DNA from: Pyrus communis
Taxonomy: Eukaryota; Streptophyta; Magnoliopsida; Rosales; Rosaceae
Assembly (NCBI RefSeq): GCF_963583255.1
Contig: NC_084816.1
Coordinates: 20,963,344 to 21,027,343 of the forward strand
Length of the DNA stretch: 64,000 bases
Reading direction: 5' to 3'
Positions 1 to 10,335 of this stretch are shown piece after piece. How positions within the stretch are numbered: the first letter of the stretch is position 1; every line of letters begins with the position of its first letter. Both the position numbers and the translations under genes were made by a program. Under the pieces are notes generated by a model. That model ran no database searches. It saw nothing but the letters and a program-made list of their open reading frames with translations, and was not told where the DNA came from.

Positions 1-1000
1 ATAACGCATTGAATTTCTGATAGTAGATCCGTAATAAAAAAAGTGTAGTGATTGTTCCAAAAGAAATGAAACAAAAGATACGGTAAAGTTAGGACGATTG
101 TTGTATGAGGTCTACTTGGAATTTCATCCATTGCTGCCATAGAACTGGTTTCAAGTAATGGGTACTGCCTATCCACTGCCAAAGGTGCTGCAGAAACTCT
201 GAAAATCAAAATGGTTTCGATTCTCATTGTTCGTCGGAATACAATCACGTGACTTCACATGAACCGTCGATGAACTCAATCATTCCATTCAAGTAATGGG
301 ACCATCATACTGTTAAATATTGGCCAAAACGGAGGTGGCAACATGGATTGATATGGTAGTAACAATGAACATAGAATTTTGACTTGCAACAAAATGGCCA
401 CGCCACCAGTCGCCTTTGCTGCCAGAGTCTGTTGGGAGTGTCACGGGCTACAACACCTTTTAGTGATCACACCACTTTCATTCTGTATGTATTTCTCGTT
501 ATTCGTTCGTGGATTTGATGGTTTTTCGTTGCTCATCAGAAAAGTGCATAATTTGATTAAATTTTTAGATTTGAGAAGGAAATTTAGAACCTTGATAGCA
601 ACCATTTTGAGCAGGAAGAAAGAGGACCGCCGAAAGGATAACATATTTAATTTGGAGATGTTGAGGAGCGCCTTGAACATGCAGTGATGTACATAGTGAC
701 AAGATCATTCCAATAGAAAATCATCAAAGTCGTCTTTAAATAATTGAAAATTGAGTGAGGCATGAGTGTAGTAACCCATAAAACAAAGAAAGAAAACCAA
801 ATAAACTCAAATAAAAATATTGTGAATAAAAAAGAATTAGATACAGTTCTCTCCCCCTTCTGCAATCATGAAAACTGATTTGCAAAGTCTGAAGTGATAA
901 AAAATCTAAATCTATACGTATGGTATTAGAATTATACGTTAATGAGGCTATAAATTGTCGAAAATCAGAGATGAAACCCTTGAGGCACATACGCTTTTCC
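1..1000. other. AT-rich intergenic sequence, no gene seen
   Basis: No reading frame here has recognisable protein similarity or splice-supported structure. The last ~60 bases (a block around 945-1000) resemble 3895-3955, upstream of the second U2 gene, so the duplicated U2 unit begins in this stretch. Confidence 0.5.
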
Positions 1001-1154
1001 TTCATCCCTAATGGTTGTTGGTTTCAACTTTCAAGTGTTTAATATGGACTCGGATTCGATATGAAATAGACTCATGAAACTCGAACTAAAATCACCGTAA
1101 TTGAATTAGCAGTTGAACAAGGCATAAAAATTGTAAAAGATTAAAACTAGATGT

Positions 1155-1209
1155 GGTGAAGTGTGCCAGGCCTGAGCAGTAGTGCAACGCTTAGGCGACA
1201 TGCAAGAAT
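1155..1209 (-). pseudogene. U2 snRNA 3'-end fragment A
   Basis: The minus strand matches the 3' terminal stem-loop region of the intact U2 genes in this window, including the segment with gttgcactactg. It then breaks into unrelated sequence. There is no 5' domain, Sm site or promoter, so this is a dead remnant. Confidence 0.7.
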
Positions 1210-1316
1210 CTTATAAAAGGTTTCTCTTTGTAAAATAATCTATGTAAATAAAAGTTTAATATAAAATTGCGGTAGAAAGAACTGGGCATAAAACCATAAA
1301 GAATTGAACTAGTTTT

Positions 1317-1437
1317 GGTGCGGTGCGCCAGCCCAAGAAATAGTGCAACACTTGGGCGACACATGAAAGTCCCAATAGCAAATTATTGTAGTGGACTCTC
1401 TTCTTAAAGAAATTAATTTAATATCGTGTGGACCATT
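1317..1437 (-). pseudogene. U2 snRNA truncated copy B, lacking the 5' domain
   Basis: About 121 bases on the minus strand match the 3' part of U2: the Sm-site region and stem-loops III and IV. The match stops exactly where the duplicated block restarts, so about 75 bases of 5' U2 (including the branch-site recognition GTAGTA) and the promoter are missing. It was most likely truncated by the 439-bp tandem duplication. Confidence 0.8.
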
Positions 1438-1593
1438 CCTCCATCCCTAATAGTTGTTGGTTTCAACTTTGAAGTGTTTAATATGGACTCGGATTTGATA
1501 TGAAATAGACTCATAAAACTCGAACTAAAATCACCGTAATTGAATTAGAAGTTGAACAAGACATAAAAACTGTACAAGATTAAAACTAGATGT

Positions 1594-1632
1594 GGTGAAG
1601 TGCCCCAGGCCTGAGCAGTAGTGCAACGCTTA
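1594..1632 (-). pseudogene. U2 snRNA 3'-end fragment C
   Basis: This is the duplicated counterpart of fragment A in the second 439-bp unit, with a further short internal deletion. Only the terminal U2 stem-loop sequence is recognisable. Confidence 0.65.
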
Positions 1633-1745
1633 AGAATCTTATAAAAGGTTTCTCTTTGTAAAATAATCTATGTAAATAAAAGTTTAATATAAAATTGTAA
1701 TAGAAAGAACTAGGCATAACACCATAAAGAATTGAACTAGGTTTG

Positions 1746-1941
1746 GTGGGATGCGCCAGCCCGAGCAATAGTGCAACACTTGGGCGACACGTGAGAGTCC
1801 CCAATAGCAAGCTATTGTAGTGAACTCTCCCCTTAAAAAAATTAATTTAATATCATGTGAACCATTGATCCACGTATCAGATATTAAACTGATAAGAACA
1901 GATACTACACTTGATCTTAGCCAAAAGGCCGAGAAAGGTAT
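1746..1941 (-). ncRNA. U2 small nuclear RNA, copy 1
   Basis: The minus strand begins ATACCTTTCTCGGCC at 1941 and carries the conserved 5' domain of U2, including GTAGTA, which pairs with the intron branch site in the spliceosome. A T-rich Sm-site region and two 3' stem-loops follow. Length to the ...CCCACC end is about 196 nt, the normal plant size. Upstream lie a TATA-like box (1966-1973) and a USE variant (2006-2016). Downstream, AGTTCAA (1732-1738) fits the plant snRNA 3' box. It looks intact and transcribable by RNA polymerase II. Confidence 0.92.
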
Positions 1942-1965
1942 GCTTAATAAAAAATTGTAAAACCT

Positions 1966-2016
1966 TATTTATTCTGTCTCTTTGCTTAACCATTCTTGCT
2001 GTGGCCGGTGTGGGAC
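1966..2016 (-). promoter_or_regulatory. U2 copy 1 promoter (USE + TATA)
   Basis: On the minus strand GTCCCACACCG (2006-2016) is a two-step variant of the plant USE consensus RTCCCACATCG. AATAAATA (1966-1973) sits about 25-32 bases before the U2 start. The gap of about 32 bases between USE and TATA is the polymerase II type rather than the shorter polymerase III type. Confidence 0.85.
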
Positions 2017-2029
2017 TAAGATGTTTATG

Positions 2030-4020
2030 ACATGGGTCCTAAATAAGTTTGCATCGCCCACATTTTTACTACAATGCATGCATGCATCCCTTTCCTAGCT
2101 AGGAGGTAAAAACCTTCACAGGGACGTTTGAAACTTTGTCTTCTCGATTCTCTTTAAAAACTAATGGCTCTAGGATCATTAGGGATGGATAAACCGATAA
2201 AGGATCGATTCTTGTGTTGTTTTCGCCAAACAACATCGAAAGGTGCAAATTAAAATCAGTCATAACGAAATAATTCATCAAGATTTAGATACTCAGTCAT
2301 AACTTTAATAAAATCAATTGGTTTTAGTCATATCTCAACCCTCATGTGCATTCACAGAGGTAGAAGTCTGCACATGCGTAGAAAGTTCATGTCTTCGTTG
2401 CATGCGGTTAAAAAGTATTGTGTCTAAAACCCAACCTTACTACATTCAAGAGGGGTGTATTGTGTGACTCTGTATTAAGTCAAGACTTTTATGGCTTTTA
2501 AAACTCTATGAACATTCAATTATGACTTTTTGTGAGTCTACAAAAATTCAGGTGTATTCAAAATTTTATTTATTTTAAAAGATTTTCGAATTCATGGATT
2601 TTTATACACTTTGAGTGCTTTTATAGTAAGTTTTTTTTTAATTTTTTAATTTATTTATTATTTTATCATAGCAAACTAATTCTCTCCCCCTAAAATGTCG
2701 ATGGATTTTATTTTTCTCAATTCTCTAATGATGTACTCCACCACTCACCATAGTGCAATGAAGATCATTATCAGCACTTCCACCACCATGTCGCCACCAC
2801 CACACATTGGATGCTCCTTGCTTGTGGAGCAGCATACCGCATACCAAAAAAAAAAAGGTGAGGTAACGCCCCTGCTAAATGGTTTGAGAATGGAACAATA
2901 TATCACCATAATTGCCACCTCTACAACCAACATCACCAGCCCATCACCATCACCATCGCCTCATCGCTACTCCTCCACCACCACACCACCACAATCAGCA
3001 CCCCTACTATTACCTCCACGACCATAGTCACCGGCTTTACTATCACCACTTTGCCGACAATAACCATGGGACACACTTTCACCACTACCATTGCCAGCAC
3101 CTCATAAGACCACTTTATCATGGTCATGATCACCATTTCAATAATGAAAACTTAAAAATAATAATGCTTATTAATAAATTGGTTATTAAAAAGTTCGTGA
3201 CAATCCACAAAATTCTAGCATTGAACTCTCTAAAATTTTACAAAAGTCTATCGTTAAACTTCTTTATTTTCCACAAAAAAATATATCATTAAAAGTTTGA
3301 AATTTTTATAGAGCTTATAATAGTCAGTAAAAGCCTACTAAATCCGTGAAAGTATATTACTTCAAAAACTCAACAAAAGTCCATATAAATCTTGATACCC
3401 CACACCCGTAAGTAGTGTTGAACCAACACGATCGATGGACGTAATCTTAAACATTCCTATTGTCAAAATATACAGAAAGGAACATGGAATCACTTCCTTC
3501 AACTCCAAGAAAACTGAAATCAATTCCGATCAACCCTCACTGAAATCCAACAATGACAAGGACAGGGGGTTGAACAAGGTTAACCTCTGGTAATAAACGG
3601 GCATGGTTGAACCAGGTGTACGATAGAGAAATTACCGTGCGGGTCACATTCTCCAGACCCATCCATTCTCGCTCATCTCTTCAGTAGCATTTTCCATTCC
3701 TTGGAAAACAATATAATCGATGAACCAGGTATTCATAAACAACATTATATAGATTGTTGGGACCATGAACGACAGAGTTACAAAATTCATACGTGCATAC
3801 AGCACTATGAACGAACAGGAGTAGAATAGTGAAATTGGATTAGCAAATGTGACGCAACATGGTTGTGTTAAAAGAGTTTAGTCAGCTTCGATCGACGCTG
3901 TAAATTGTCGAAATTCCGAGAGAGATGTAAACCCTTAGGGTTCATATGCTTTTCCTCCACCACTTGAATTAGAATCACGTAATTGAATTAGAAGTTTAAC
4001 AGGGCATAAAACTGTAAAAA
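2030..4020. other. Spacer between U2 copies 1 and 2
   Basis: No convincing gene. Parts of 2060-2450 and 3410-3600 are diverged repeats of 7420-7870 and 7890-8070, so the spacer belongs to the duplicated unit. A stretch at about 2740-3130 is a degenerate CAC/ACC/ATC trinucleotide repeat, which creates long but meaningless reading frames rich in His, Pro, Ser and Thr. Confidence 0.6.
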
Positions 4021-4035
4021 TTGAAACTAGATTTG

Positions 4036-4231
4036 GTGGAGTGCGCCAGGCCCGGGCTGTAGTGCAACGCTTGGGCGACACACGAGAGGCCCAGTAGCAA
4101 GCTACTGCAGTGGACTCTCCTCCTTAAAAAATTAATTTAATATCATGTAGACCATTGGTCCACGTATCAGATATTAAACTGATAAGAACAGATACTACAC
4201 TTGATCTTAGCCAAAAGGCCGAGAAAGGTAT
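4036..4231 (-). ncRNA. U2 small nuclear RNA, copy 2
   Basis: Full-length U2 on the minus strand, starting at 4231 with the same 5' domain and GTAGTA branch-site recognition element as copy 1. The Sm region and two 3' stem-loops are present. A TATA-like box (4256-4263) and USE variant ATCCCACACCG (4295-4305) lie at the correct distances. The 3' box is weaker than in copy 1 because AGTTTCAA has one extra base. Confidence 0.91.
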
Positions 4232-4255
4232 GCTTAGTAATGAGCCGTAAAACCG

Positions 4256-4305
4256 TATTTATTCTGTCTTCGCTTTGCCCTTTCTTGCAGTGGCCGGTGT
4301 GGGAT
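4256..4305 (-). promoter_or_regulatory. U2 copy 2 promoter (USE + TATA)
   Basis: USE variant at 4295-4305 and AATAAATA at 4256-4263, about 31 bases apart, ending about 25 bases before the U2 start. This is the polymerase II snRNA layout. Confidence 0.82.
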
Positions 4306-4319
4306 TAACATATAACAAG

Positions 4320-5715
4320 TTGAGAAAATGGGGCTAACTTCCATGCTGTTAGAAAAAGATGCTTACATTGTTAATACCAATGCTACTTCCACAATCATAA
4401 AAAAAAAAAATTCAAAAATTGCTCACAATTCATTAGAATTATGCCATTCAAATTCTTTTGTTTCAGTTATAAGATTATCGAATTATTGTGCTCGCAGTGA
4501 TGAGATTATCAAATTATTGTGTCTTCCATGCTTGAATTTGAATTTTCTAATTCTTTTTTTTTCTTTTTCAGCAAGAATTCTAATTCTTGGATTATTCATT
4601 TTGTTTGTTCACTAATGTATATATTATATTTTCTGATGCAAAAAAGATGATCGTCGGATGAGGAGTTGAGTTGAGGACAGTGTTCTAAAACACGGGCTAG
4701 GCGGGCAACTCGGTCTAGGTGGCCGCTAGGCGGGCAACTTGGGCTAGGCGGCCTCGGCAGCCTCTTGGTTTTGTAACAAAAAAAAAAAAAAAAAAACTCT
4801 TTGTACTGATGACAAAAGAGTGATCTGTTGAGGAAGGAAAGAGAGATCTGCAATTTCGTTGTTGAAAGAGGAGAGAGAGAGAGCCATCTGGAACTTCTTG
4901 AAACCAGAGCCATCTGGAACTTCTTGAAACCATCGCCGTCGGGGATCACCTCTACACTGACCCACACAATTCAATTGATTTTTGGGTTAGGTTGGTCGGG
5001 ATCTACGGTTTGATGAAGATGAAGGCTTGTTTGCTCGATGACAGGACGACACTGCATGAAGAGGGTAACTGGGTTGTTTAACCCAAGGGATTTGCGTTTT
5101 GATGGAGAAGTGAAGAGAAGGGATGAAGACTTTAGAATTGACGGCATAAAGAAAACAGAAGATGAGAGTTGGGTGTCAGAAATTCAATGAACAGAGAAAA
5201 TGACTTGTTTAATAAGATGAGAGTTGGGTGTCAGAATTGATTTAATGAACAAAGAAAAAGACTTGTTTAATTAATAATGGATTGAGAATATATAATAAAT
5301 TAAACAAAATATCTAGAAGTTGTTGTCGAATCCTTTATCATCTTTAGGTTAGAGTTTTCTTTGTAAATAACTAAAAAGTAGAAGACTACATAAAGTATAT
5401 ACATCCAAAAAGACATAACCCTATTGTGGTGGGATGTGCCCTACGAACATCAGGGCTTAAGGCGTGCTTAATATGACTTCATCATTGGGTAGTTAGTTTA
5501 CCATCTAAATTTTTTGTTAGTTAGTTTACCATCTGAATTTTTTGTTGTTTTACAAGAACTTAAAATAAATCACTGCGTTGCTATTGCCAAAAACCTACAA
5601 CTACTAAAAAAGAAAGAATTATGACATGTTTCTTCTTTGTAAAATCATCTATGGAAATAAAAGTTGAGCATAAAATTGTAGTAGAAAGAATTGGGCATAA
5701 AACCGTAAAGAATTG
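4320..5715. other. Spacer between U2 copies 2 and 3, with dispersed-repeat sequence
   Basis: No gene supported. At 4690-4790 the motif ctaggcgggcaact is repeated three times (partly degenerate) and is followed by an A-run (4780-4796), which looks like the end of a dispersed repeat. Around 5620-5720 the flank shared by the other U2 units reappears. Confidence 0.5.
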
Positions 5716-5725
5716 AACCAGTTTT

Positions 5726-5921
5726 GGTGGGGTGCACCAGCCCGAACAGTAGTGCAACACTTGAGCGACACACAAAAATCTCAATAGCAAGCTATTGTAG
5801 TGGACTCTCTCCCAAAAAAAAAAAATTTAATATCACATGAACCATTGATCCACGTATCAGATATTAAACTGATAAGAACAGATACTACACTTGATCTTAG
5901 CCAAAAGGCCGAGAAAGGTAT
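5726..5921 (-). ncRNA. U2 small nuclear RNA, copy 3
   Basis: Full-length U2 on the minus strand from 5921 with an intact 5' domain and branch-site recognition element. The Sm-site region differs from the other copies: it contains an unbroken run of about 12 T ahead of GGGAG. The terminal stem-loops carry several changes. A TATA-like box (5946-5953) and USE variant GTCCCACACCG (5987-5997) are present. The 3' box GGTTCAA (5713-5719) has one mismatch. It is probably functional but more diverged than copies 1, 2 and 4. Confidence 0.87.
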
Positions 5922-5945
5922 ACTTAATATTGTTTCGTACAACCT

Positions 5946-5997
5946 TATTTATTTTGTATCTTTGCTTAACCCATTCTTGTTGAGGCCGGTGTGGGAC
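5946..5997 (-). promoter_or_regulatory. U2 copy 3 promoter (USE + TATA)
   Basis: USE variant at 5987-5997 and AATAAATA at 5946-5953, with polymerase II-type spacing to each other and to the U2 start. Confidence 0.82.
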
Positions 5998-5999
5998 TA

Positions 6000-7115
6000 A
6001 GATGTTGGAGACGTGAGTCCTAAGTAAGTATACATTAGCCACGGTTTTACAGCAATGCAATGCTAATGCCTGCATTCCCTTTCCCATCGACCCTCATTTA
6101 AATCCAACAAGAAGAGGAGAAGGATCGTACTCCTATAAGCTATAGCTGTTGTCATTGATTAATTATAACTTTATATATGACGGGGAAATTTTCTCTTGCA
6201 AGACAGTTTGACATATCATATTAATTTGATGCGGACTATTAATCAAGCTGAACTTTATAATGTGTAGGACGCAGGAGCGCCAGCCTGGGGGAGGGTGGGT
6301 GTAATATTGCCGGAAAGTGTCGCGAAAGAGAATATAAGTGGTTATATGGCTTGTGGGAGGGTGGCGGTGTTGCTGCTTGTTGCAAAATGGTTGTGAGAAG
6401 TTAGCGGGTGAACTTGAAAGCTTTGTGGAAAGAGGGAATTTATGAGTGTAAAGTCTCAGGTAGCTCCCAGAAAACCTAAAAAAAAGAAATAAATCGATCG
6501 AGTTCTTGCTCTTCTGCATGCCTTCACCTTCCACTGTATTGATTTCTACTCAAAGTTGCTAATTTTTTTTTTTTCCCAACATTCTGCTCTTTTTGTTCCA
6601 TGTCAAGATTTGGTGGTCAAGACAAAGTCGATTAAGAGACTACATTGCGCAAAAAGATGGACTAAAATTATTGTTCCATATAAAACGAGAGGTGTATGCA
6701 TCGAGAGGATGAATACTACACATTACGAAAGGAACAATGTCATCGGAAACAAAAAATATGACCAACCAAAGAGATTTAATCAAACACTTGCTCCATGATG
6801 TCAAACTTCTTGTGCATACTGGAGAAACTTCCACACAGATAGGAAGTTCCTGCTTTCAGTTCTTGCAGTTTAAATGGTTGTGTCTGAATCTGAACCTGCT
6901 ACATTAAGCAATCTGGAAACAACATGATCGATGACATCTCAAACATATTTTAACCTGAAATTCAATAGTGAAAAAATGCAAAAGGGTTGAAAGAATTTAC
7001 GATCTGAAATTCTCTTTTACAAGTTTGATTCATTTGGTGTGGATATGAAATTAGAATTGCAAACTTACAACTACAAAAAAGAATTAGATCAATCCACATA
7101 TATAACATATTAAAC
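6000..7115. other. Spacer between U2 copies 3 and 4
   Basis: No gene supported. Segments around 6090-6540 are diverged repeats of 8070-8490 (for example gaggagaaggatcgt and ctttatatatg recur), which marks them as part of the duplicated U2 unit. Confidence 0.55.
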
Positions 7116-7122
7116 TGGATTT

Positions 7123-7318
7123 GGTGGGGTGCGCCAGCCCAATCAGTAGTGCTACACTTAGGCGACGCTCGAGAGCCCTAGTAGCAAGCTACTATAGTAA
7201 ACTCACCCCCTTAAAAAATTAATTTAATATCGTGTGAACCATTGGTCCACATATCAGATATTAAACTGATAAGAACAGATACTACACTTGATCTTAGCCA
7301 AAAGGCCGAGAAAGGTAT
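7123..7318 (-). ncRNA. U2 small nuclear RNA, copy 4
   Basis: Full-length U2 on the minus strand from 7318, with the same 5' domain, GTAGTA element, Sm region and 3' stem-loops. It has a TATA-like box (7343-7350), a USE variant GTCCCACACTG (7383-7393) and a consensus 3' box AGTTTAA (7110-7116). It looks intact. Confidence 0.91.
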
Positions 7319-7342
7319 GCTTAGTAATGTTTCGTACAACCT

Positions 7343-7393
7343 TATTTATTCTGTCTCTTTGTTTACCTATTCTTGCTGTGGCCAGTGTGGGAC
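7343..7393 (-). promoter_or_regulatory. U2 copy 4 promoter (USE + TATA)
   Basis: USE variant at 7383-7393 and AATAAATA at 7343-7350, about 32 bases apart, in the polymerase II snRNA arrangement. Confidence 0.82.
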
Positions 7394-7399
7394 TAAGAT

Positions 7400-8730
7400 G
7401 TTGGTCATGCGAGTCTACGTCAGGATACATGCATCCCTTTCCTAGCATAGCTAGGAGGTGAAACCTTCAGAGGTATCCTTCATATTTTGTCTTCTCAATT
7501 ATCTTTACGGATTAATGGTTTCTATGAACCGATAAAGGATCGATTGTTGTGTTGTTTTCGCCAGGCGACATCAAAAGCAGCAAGGTAAAGCTTTCGAGTT
7601 TAAGTTTACCTCTCTTGATGGTATAATGATCTGAAACAAGACGGCGAAGGCTTTTTCGATATATTTGAGTTCTGTAGATGATCGATGCTAATCTGTTTTT
7701 CGTTCTTAGAATTTCTTAGAATTGTTGCACACAAAGACGTTGAAGAACAGAAAACAAAAGTTCATGTCAAATCTCAAACCTCTTCTGCATTTACATGGGG
7801 AGAAATTTGCACATACAGTACATAGAAAGTTCATGCATTCATTGCCTGCAGTTGGGTTGTGTCTGAACCCAAACGCTGCTAATTAAGCAGTCTCAAAATC
7901 AACACGATGAACGGCACCTCAATCATTTTTGTTGTCAAAGTATACAAGAAGGTTGAACGGGATTGATTACCTGCTCCTAAAGAATGCTTCGCTTGGTGAA
8001 CACACTACACTCCGGGTACTGTTATAGCAAAAAAAGCACATCACCGCTCACTGAAATCCGACAAGGAGGAGGAGAAGGATCGTCACACTCTCCTACTTCT
8101 TCCACTAATCAGGACTCTCCCTGTACTACTGATCAAACTTAGCTAGCTTTAGCCAGTAGCTGTTGCCATTTCCAACTTTATATATGTCGGGAAAATTTTA
8201 CTTGAGAAGAGAGACTATTAACCGAGTCGAATTTTGTTTGAATGTGTAGGAAACGAGAGCATGGTCGAGTGTGTAATGGAAGTAGTTGAAGAAATGGAGG
8301 AGTTTTTGGGGGAGATTCTGAACTTGCTGATCAACTAGCTGACATACCAGAACCTCTTCTGGACGAGGGACTTTATGAGTGTATAGTTTCAGGTAGCTAC
8401 TGGCAAACCTACGGAAAAGTAATAGATCGATCGAGTTCTCTCCCATCGTCAATGCATTGTTCTTCTCACATTCGCATTTCTGTGTAATGATTTCCACTCG
8501 AAGATGTCGGCTCTTGTTGGATCATGGAAGAAAAACTTCGTGCTGAAGTTACAGCATCAGTGAAAAATGACTTTAAATCTTATTTGATTGAACCTTGAAT
8601 ACTTCCCGATTTGAATACGGCTAATCATGTACCAAATAAAAGAGAAGTGTATACATTCAAAGGACAAATGCTACACATTACAAAGGCAAAATGTTATGGG
8701 AAACAAAAGACCGACCCAACAAAGGGGTTG
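7400..8730. other. Spacer between the U2 array and RPS20
   Basis: It contains diverged copies of the spacer seen beside the other U2 genes (7428-7590 matches 2070-2240; 8070-8490 matches 6090-6540) and the presumed 3' untranslated region of the S20 gene just left of 8733. No other gene seen. Confidence 0.5.
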
Positions 8731-8732
8731 TG

Positions 8733-10335
8733 TTAGACACTAGCAGCTTCTGGAGTTGGGGTGTACCAGCCATGGTGGACCTCAACAGCCTTCTTTCTTC
8801 GAGCCAGTCGAGACTTTCTCCGTGCTCCCGTATTCCTGTGCAGAGTTCCCACCTTTACTGCTTTGTCAATAATGGAGTATGCCTCTCCAATGAGCTTCTC
8901 AATAGAAAGGACCTCTTCGGGTGCAGCATCTGGCTTCTTCTTCAGCCCATCCAGAGCTTCCCAAACCTGGAAAAGGTCGCCAAATATTAATCAATGGCAT
9001 TCCAATTTGAAATGCTAACCATTCCTTTCTCAGCAGGTAACAACGCTAACGGGGTCTTTCAAACATTATCTTCCCATTTAATAACAGAGCACAGAAGGAA
9101 ACAACACACATTTAATAACAGAAACACCGGATAAAACAAAAACTTTCATGACAACTCGTACCATCTCTGCAAACATATAAACTAGCCCACGTATCCTTAC
9201 AGTATACAAGCACATAGCTAACATTTTTATCTGAAATTACTCTGTTTTTAAAAGATGATGCTCCAAAACTACTAAGCAAAATAATTTCTCCGGCACAACT
9301 TGCGTTACACCAAATACCATCTATACAGTATCTTTGGTACAATTGCCTTTCCATAGCTTATAGAAAGATGCTCTTCAATACAAACATATAGATTAAGAAG
9401 TAAAGGTACAATTGCCTATCCACTTCTGGAAAGATGTCCTTAACTTAGAACAAGTATAATTTAACCAACCAAATGATGAATCCCAACGCAGAACTTGGTC
9501 GTTAACGTCAATTATTAGATCAATTTAGACAGTGATACGGTTGCACAATTAGATGAGAATCCAAGTATCAAACATGGTCACAAGAAGCAAAACCCATCAG
9601 TTAACAATGTAAGACAAGTACTTCCTTCAACCCGAATCCAATCAGAATAAACTTATATTACATACAATGCAAGCCAAAAGAAGCAAAACCCATCAGTTAA
9701 AATCTAATTAACTTGCCGAAAAGAGAAGTACCTTCTTCATTCGGGTTTTAATTTCGGATTTGCGGGATTTGTTGTAAATCCTCCTCTTTTCGGCCTGCCG
9801 AGCTCTCTTCACAGCAGAGTCGGGCTTCTTCGTAGCGACCTCACAAACAATGGAATGTCGAACCGGCCTCTGAAGTGGTTTCACAGCCAAATACCCTGAA
9901 AATAGACAAGAAAAAGATGTAATTTTTCTCTTTTGATTTAACATTCTGCACTGTAAGGTGCTGAAAAATTGGTGATAATATGATACAGAAACCAAAATTT
10001 TACACCAAAATGCGAAATCTTCCACCCCAATAACACGACTGGGACTTGTACAACTGGGCTTCTTCGTATCTCGAAAACCCCATATTTGAAATAGGAAAAG
10101 TTTCAAAATTTTCACGGTTGAAACAAAATTCCGAGAAGAAAAATGCAGTAATTTAAAGAGAGAGAGAGCTTTGATTACCTTTGGAGAAGAAATTGGGAGA
10201 AAGCATGGCTGAGAAACTGAGGGAAGTTGTGGAATGAGTAGTGGCAGAGGAAGTAGAAGGGCCATCGAGTGAAAGCTTGCCGAATCTTGAAGGGAGGGAT
10301 AGGCATGGAGATAGGCAATGAACTGCAGCTGCCAT
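8733..10335 (-). CDS. RPS20: Plastid 30S ribosomal protein S20 (nuclear gene, 3 exons)
   Basis: Encodes the bS20-family protein of the chloroplast small ribosomal subunit, which binds 16S rRNA. Exons on the minus strand are 10335-10179, 9895-9732 and 8966-8733, all with GT-AG introns and consistent phase, giving 184 residues. Residues 1 to about 70 are Ser/Thr-rich with few acidic residues, as expected of a chloroplast transit peptide. The mature part is the basic helical S20 core, with the stretches KRARQAEKRRIYNKSRKSE and TLHRNTGARRKSRLARRK, and a plant-type C-terminal tail ending HHGWYTPTPEAASV. The start at 10335 (MAAAVHCL) was preferred to an in-frame upstream ATG because it gives a typical transit peptide. 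It lies next to the PSMD5-like gene in the same orientation. I see nothing broken. Confidence 0.93.

Larger units (their letters stand above)
1006..1864. repeat. Tandem duplication of about 439 bp carrying U2 sequence
   Basis: A block starting at 1006 recurs at 1445 with a constant offset of about 439 bases. Both copies start with the same motif (ccctaat, then gttgttggtttcaac) and continue through the same flanking sequence into U2 snRNA 3' sequence. The left copy ends in a U2 copy that stops short. The right copy runs into the complete U2 gene at 1746-1941. The duplication explains why U2 fragments alternate with an intact gene here. Confidence 0.8.

Noticed and set aside
379..687. 102-codon plus-strand open frame
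   Set aside because: Composition and lack of any domain suggest chance; the opposite strand is also open.
2695..3292. Overlapping open frames on both strands with His-, Pro-, Ser- and Val-rich products
   Set aside because: They are produced by a degenerate CAC/ATC trinucleotide repeat; there is no domain, no splice structure and both strands are open.
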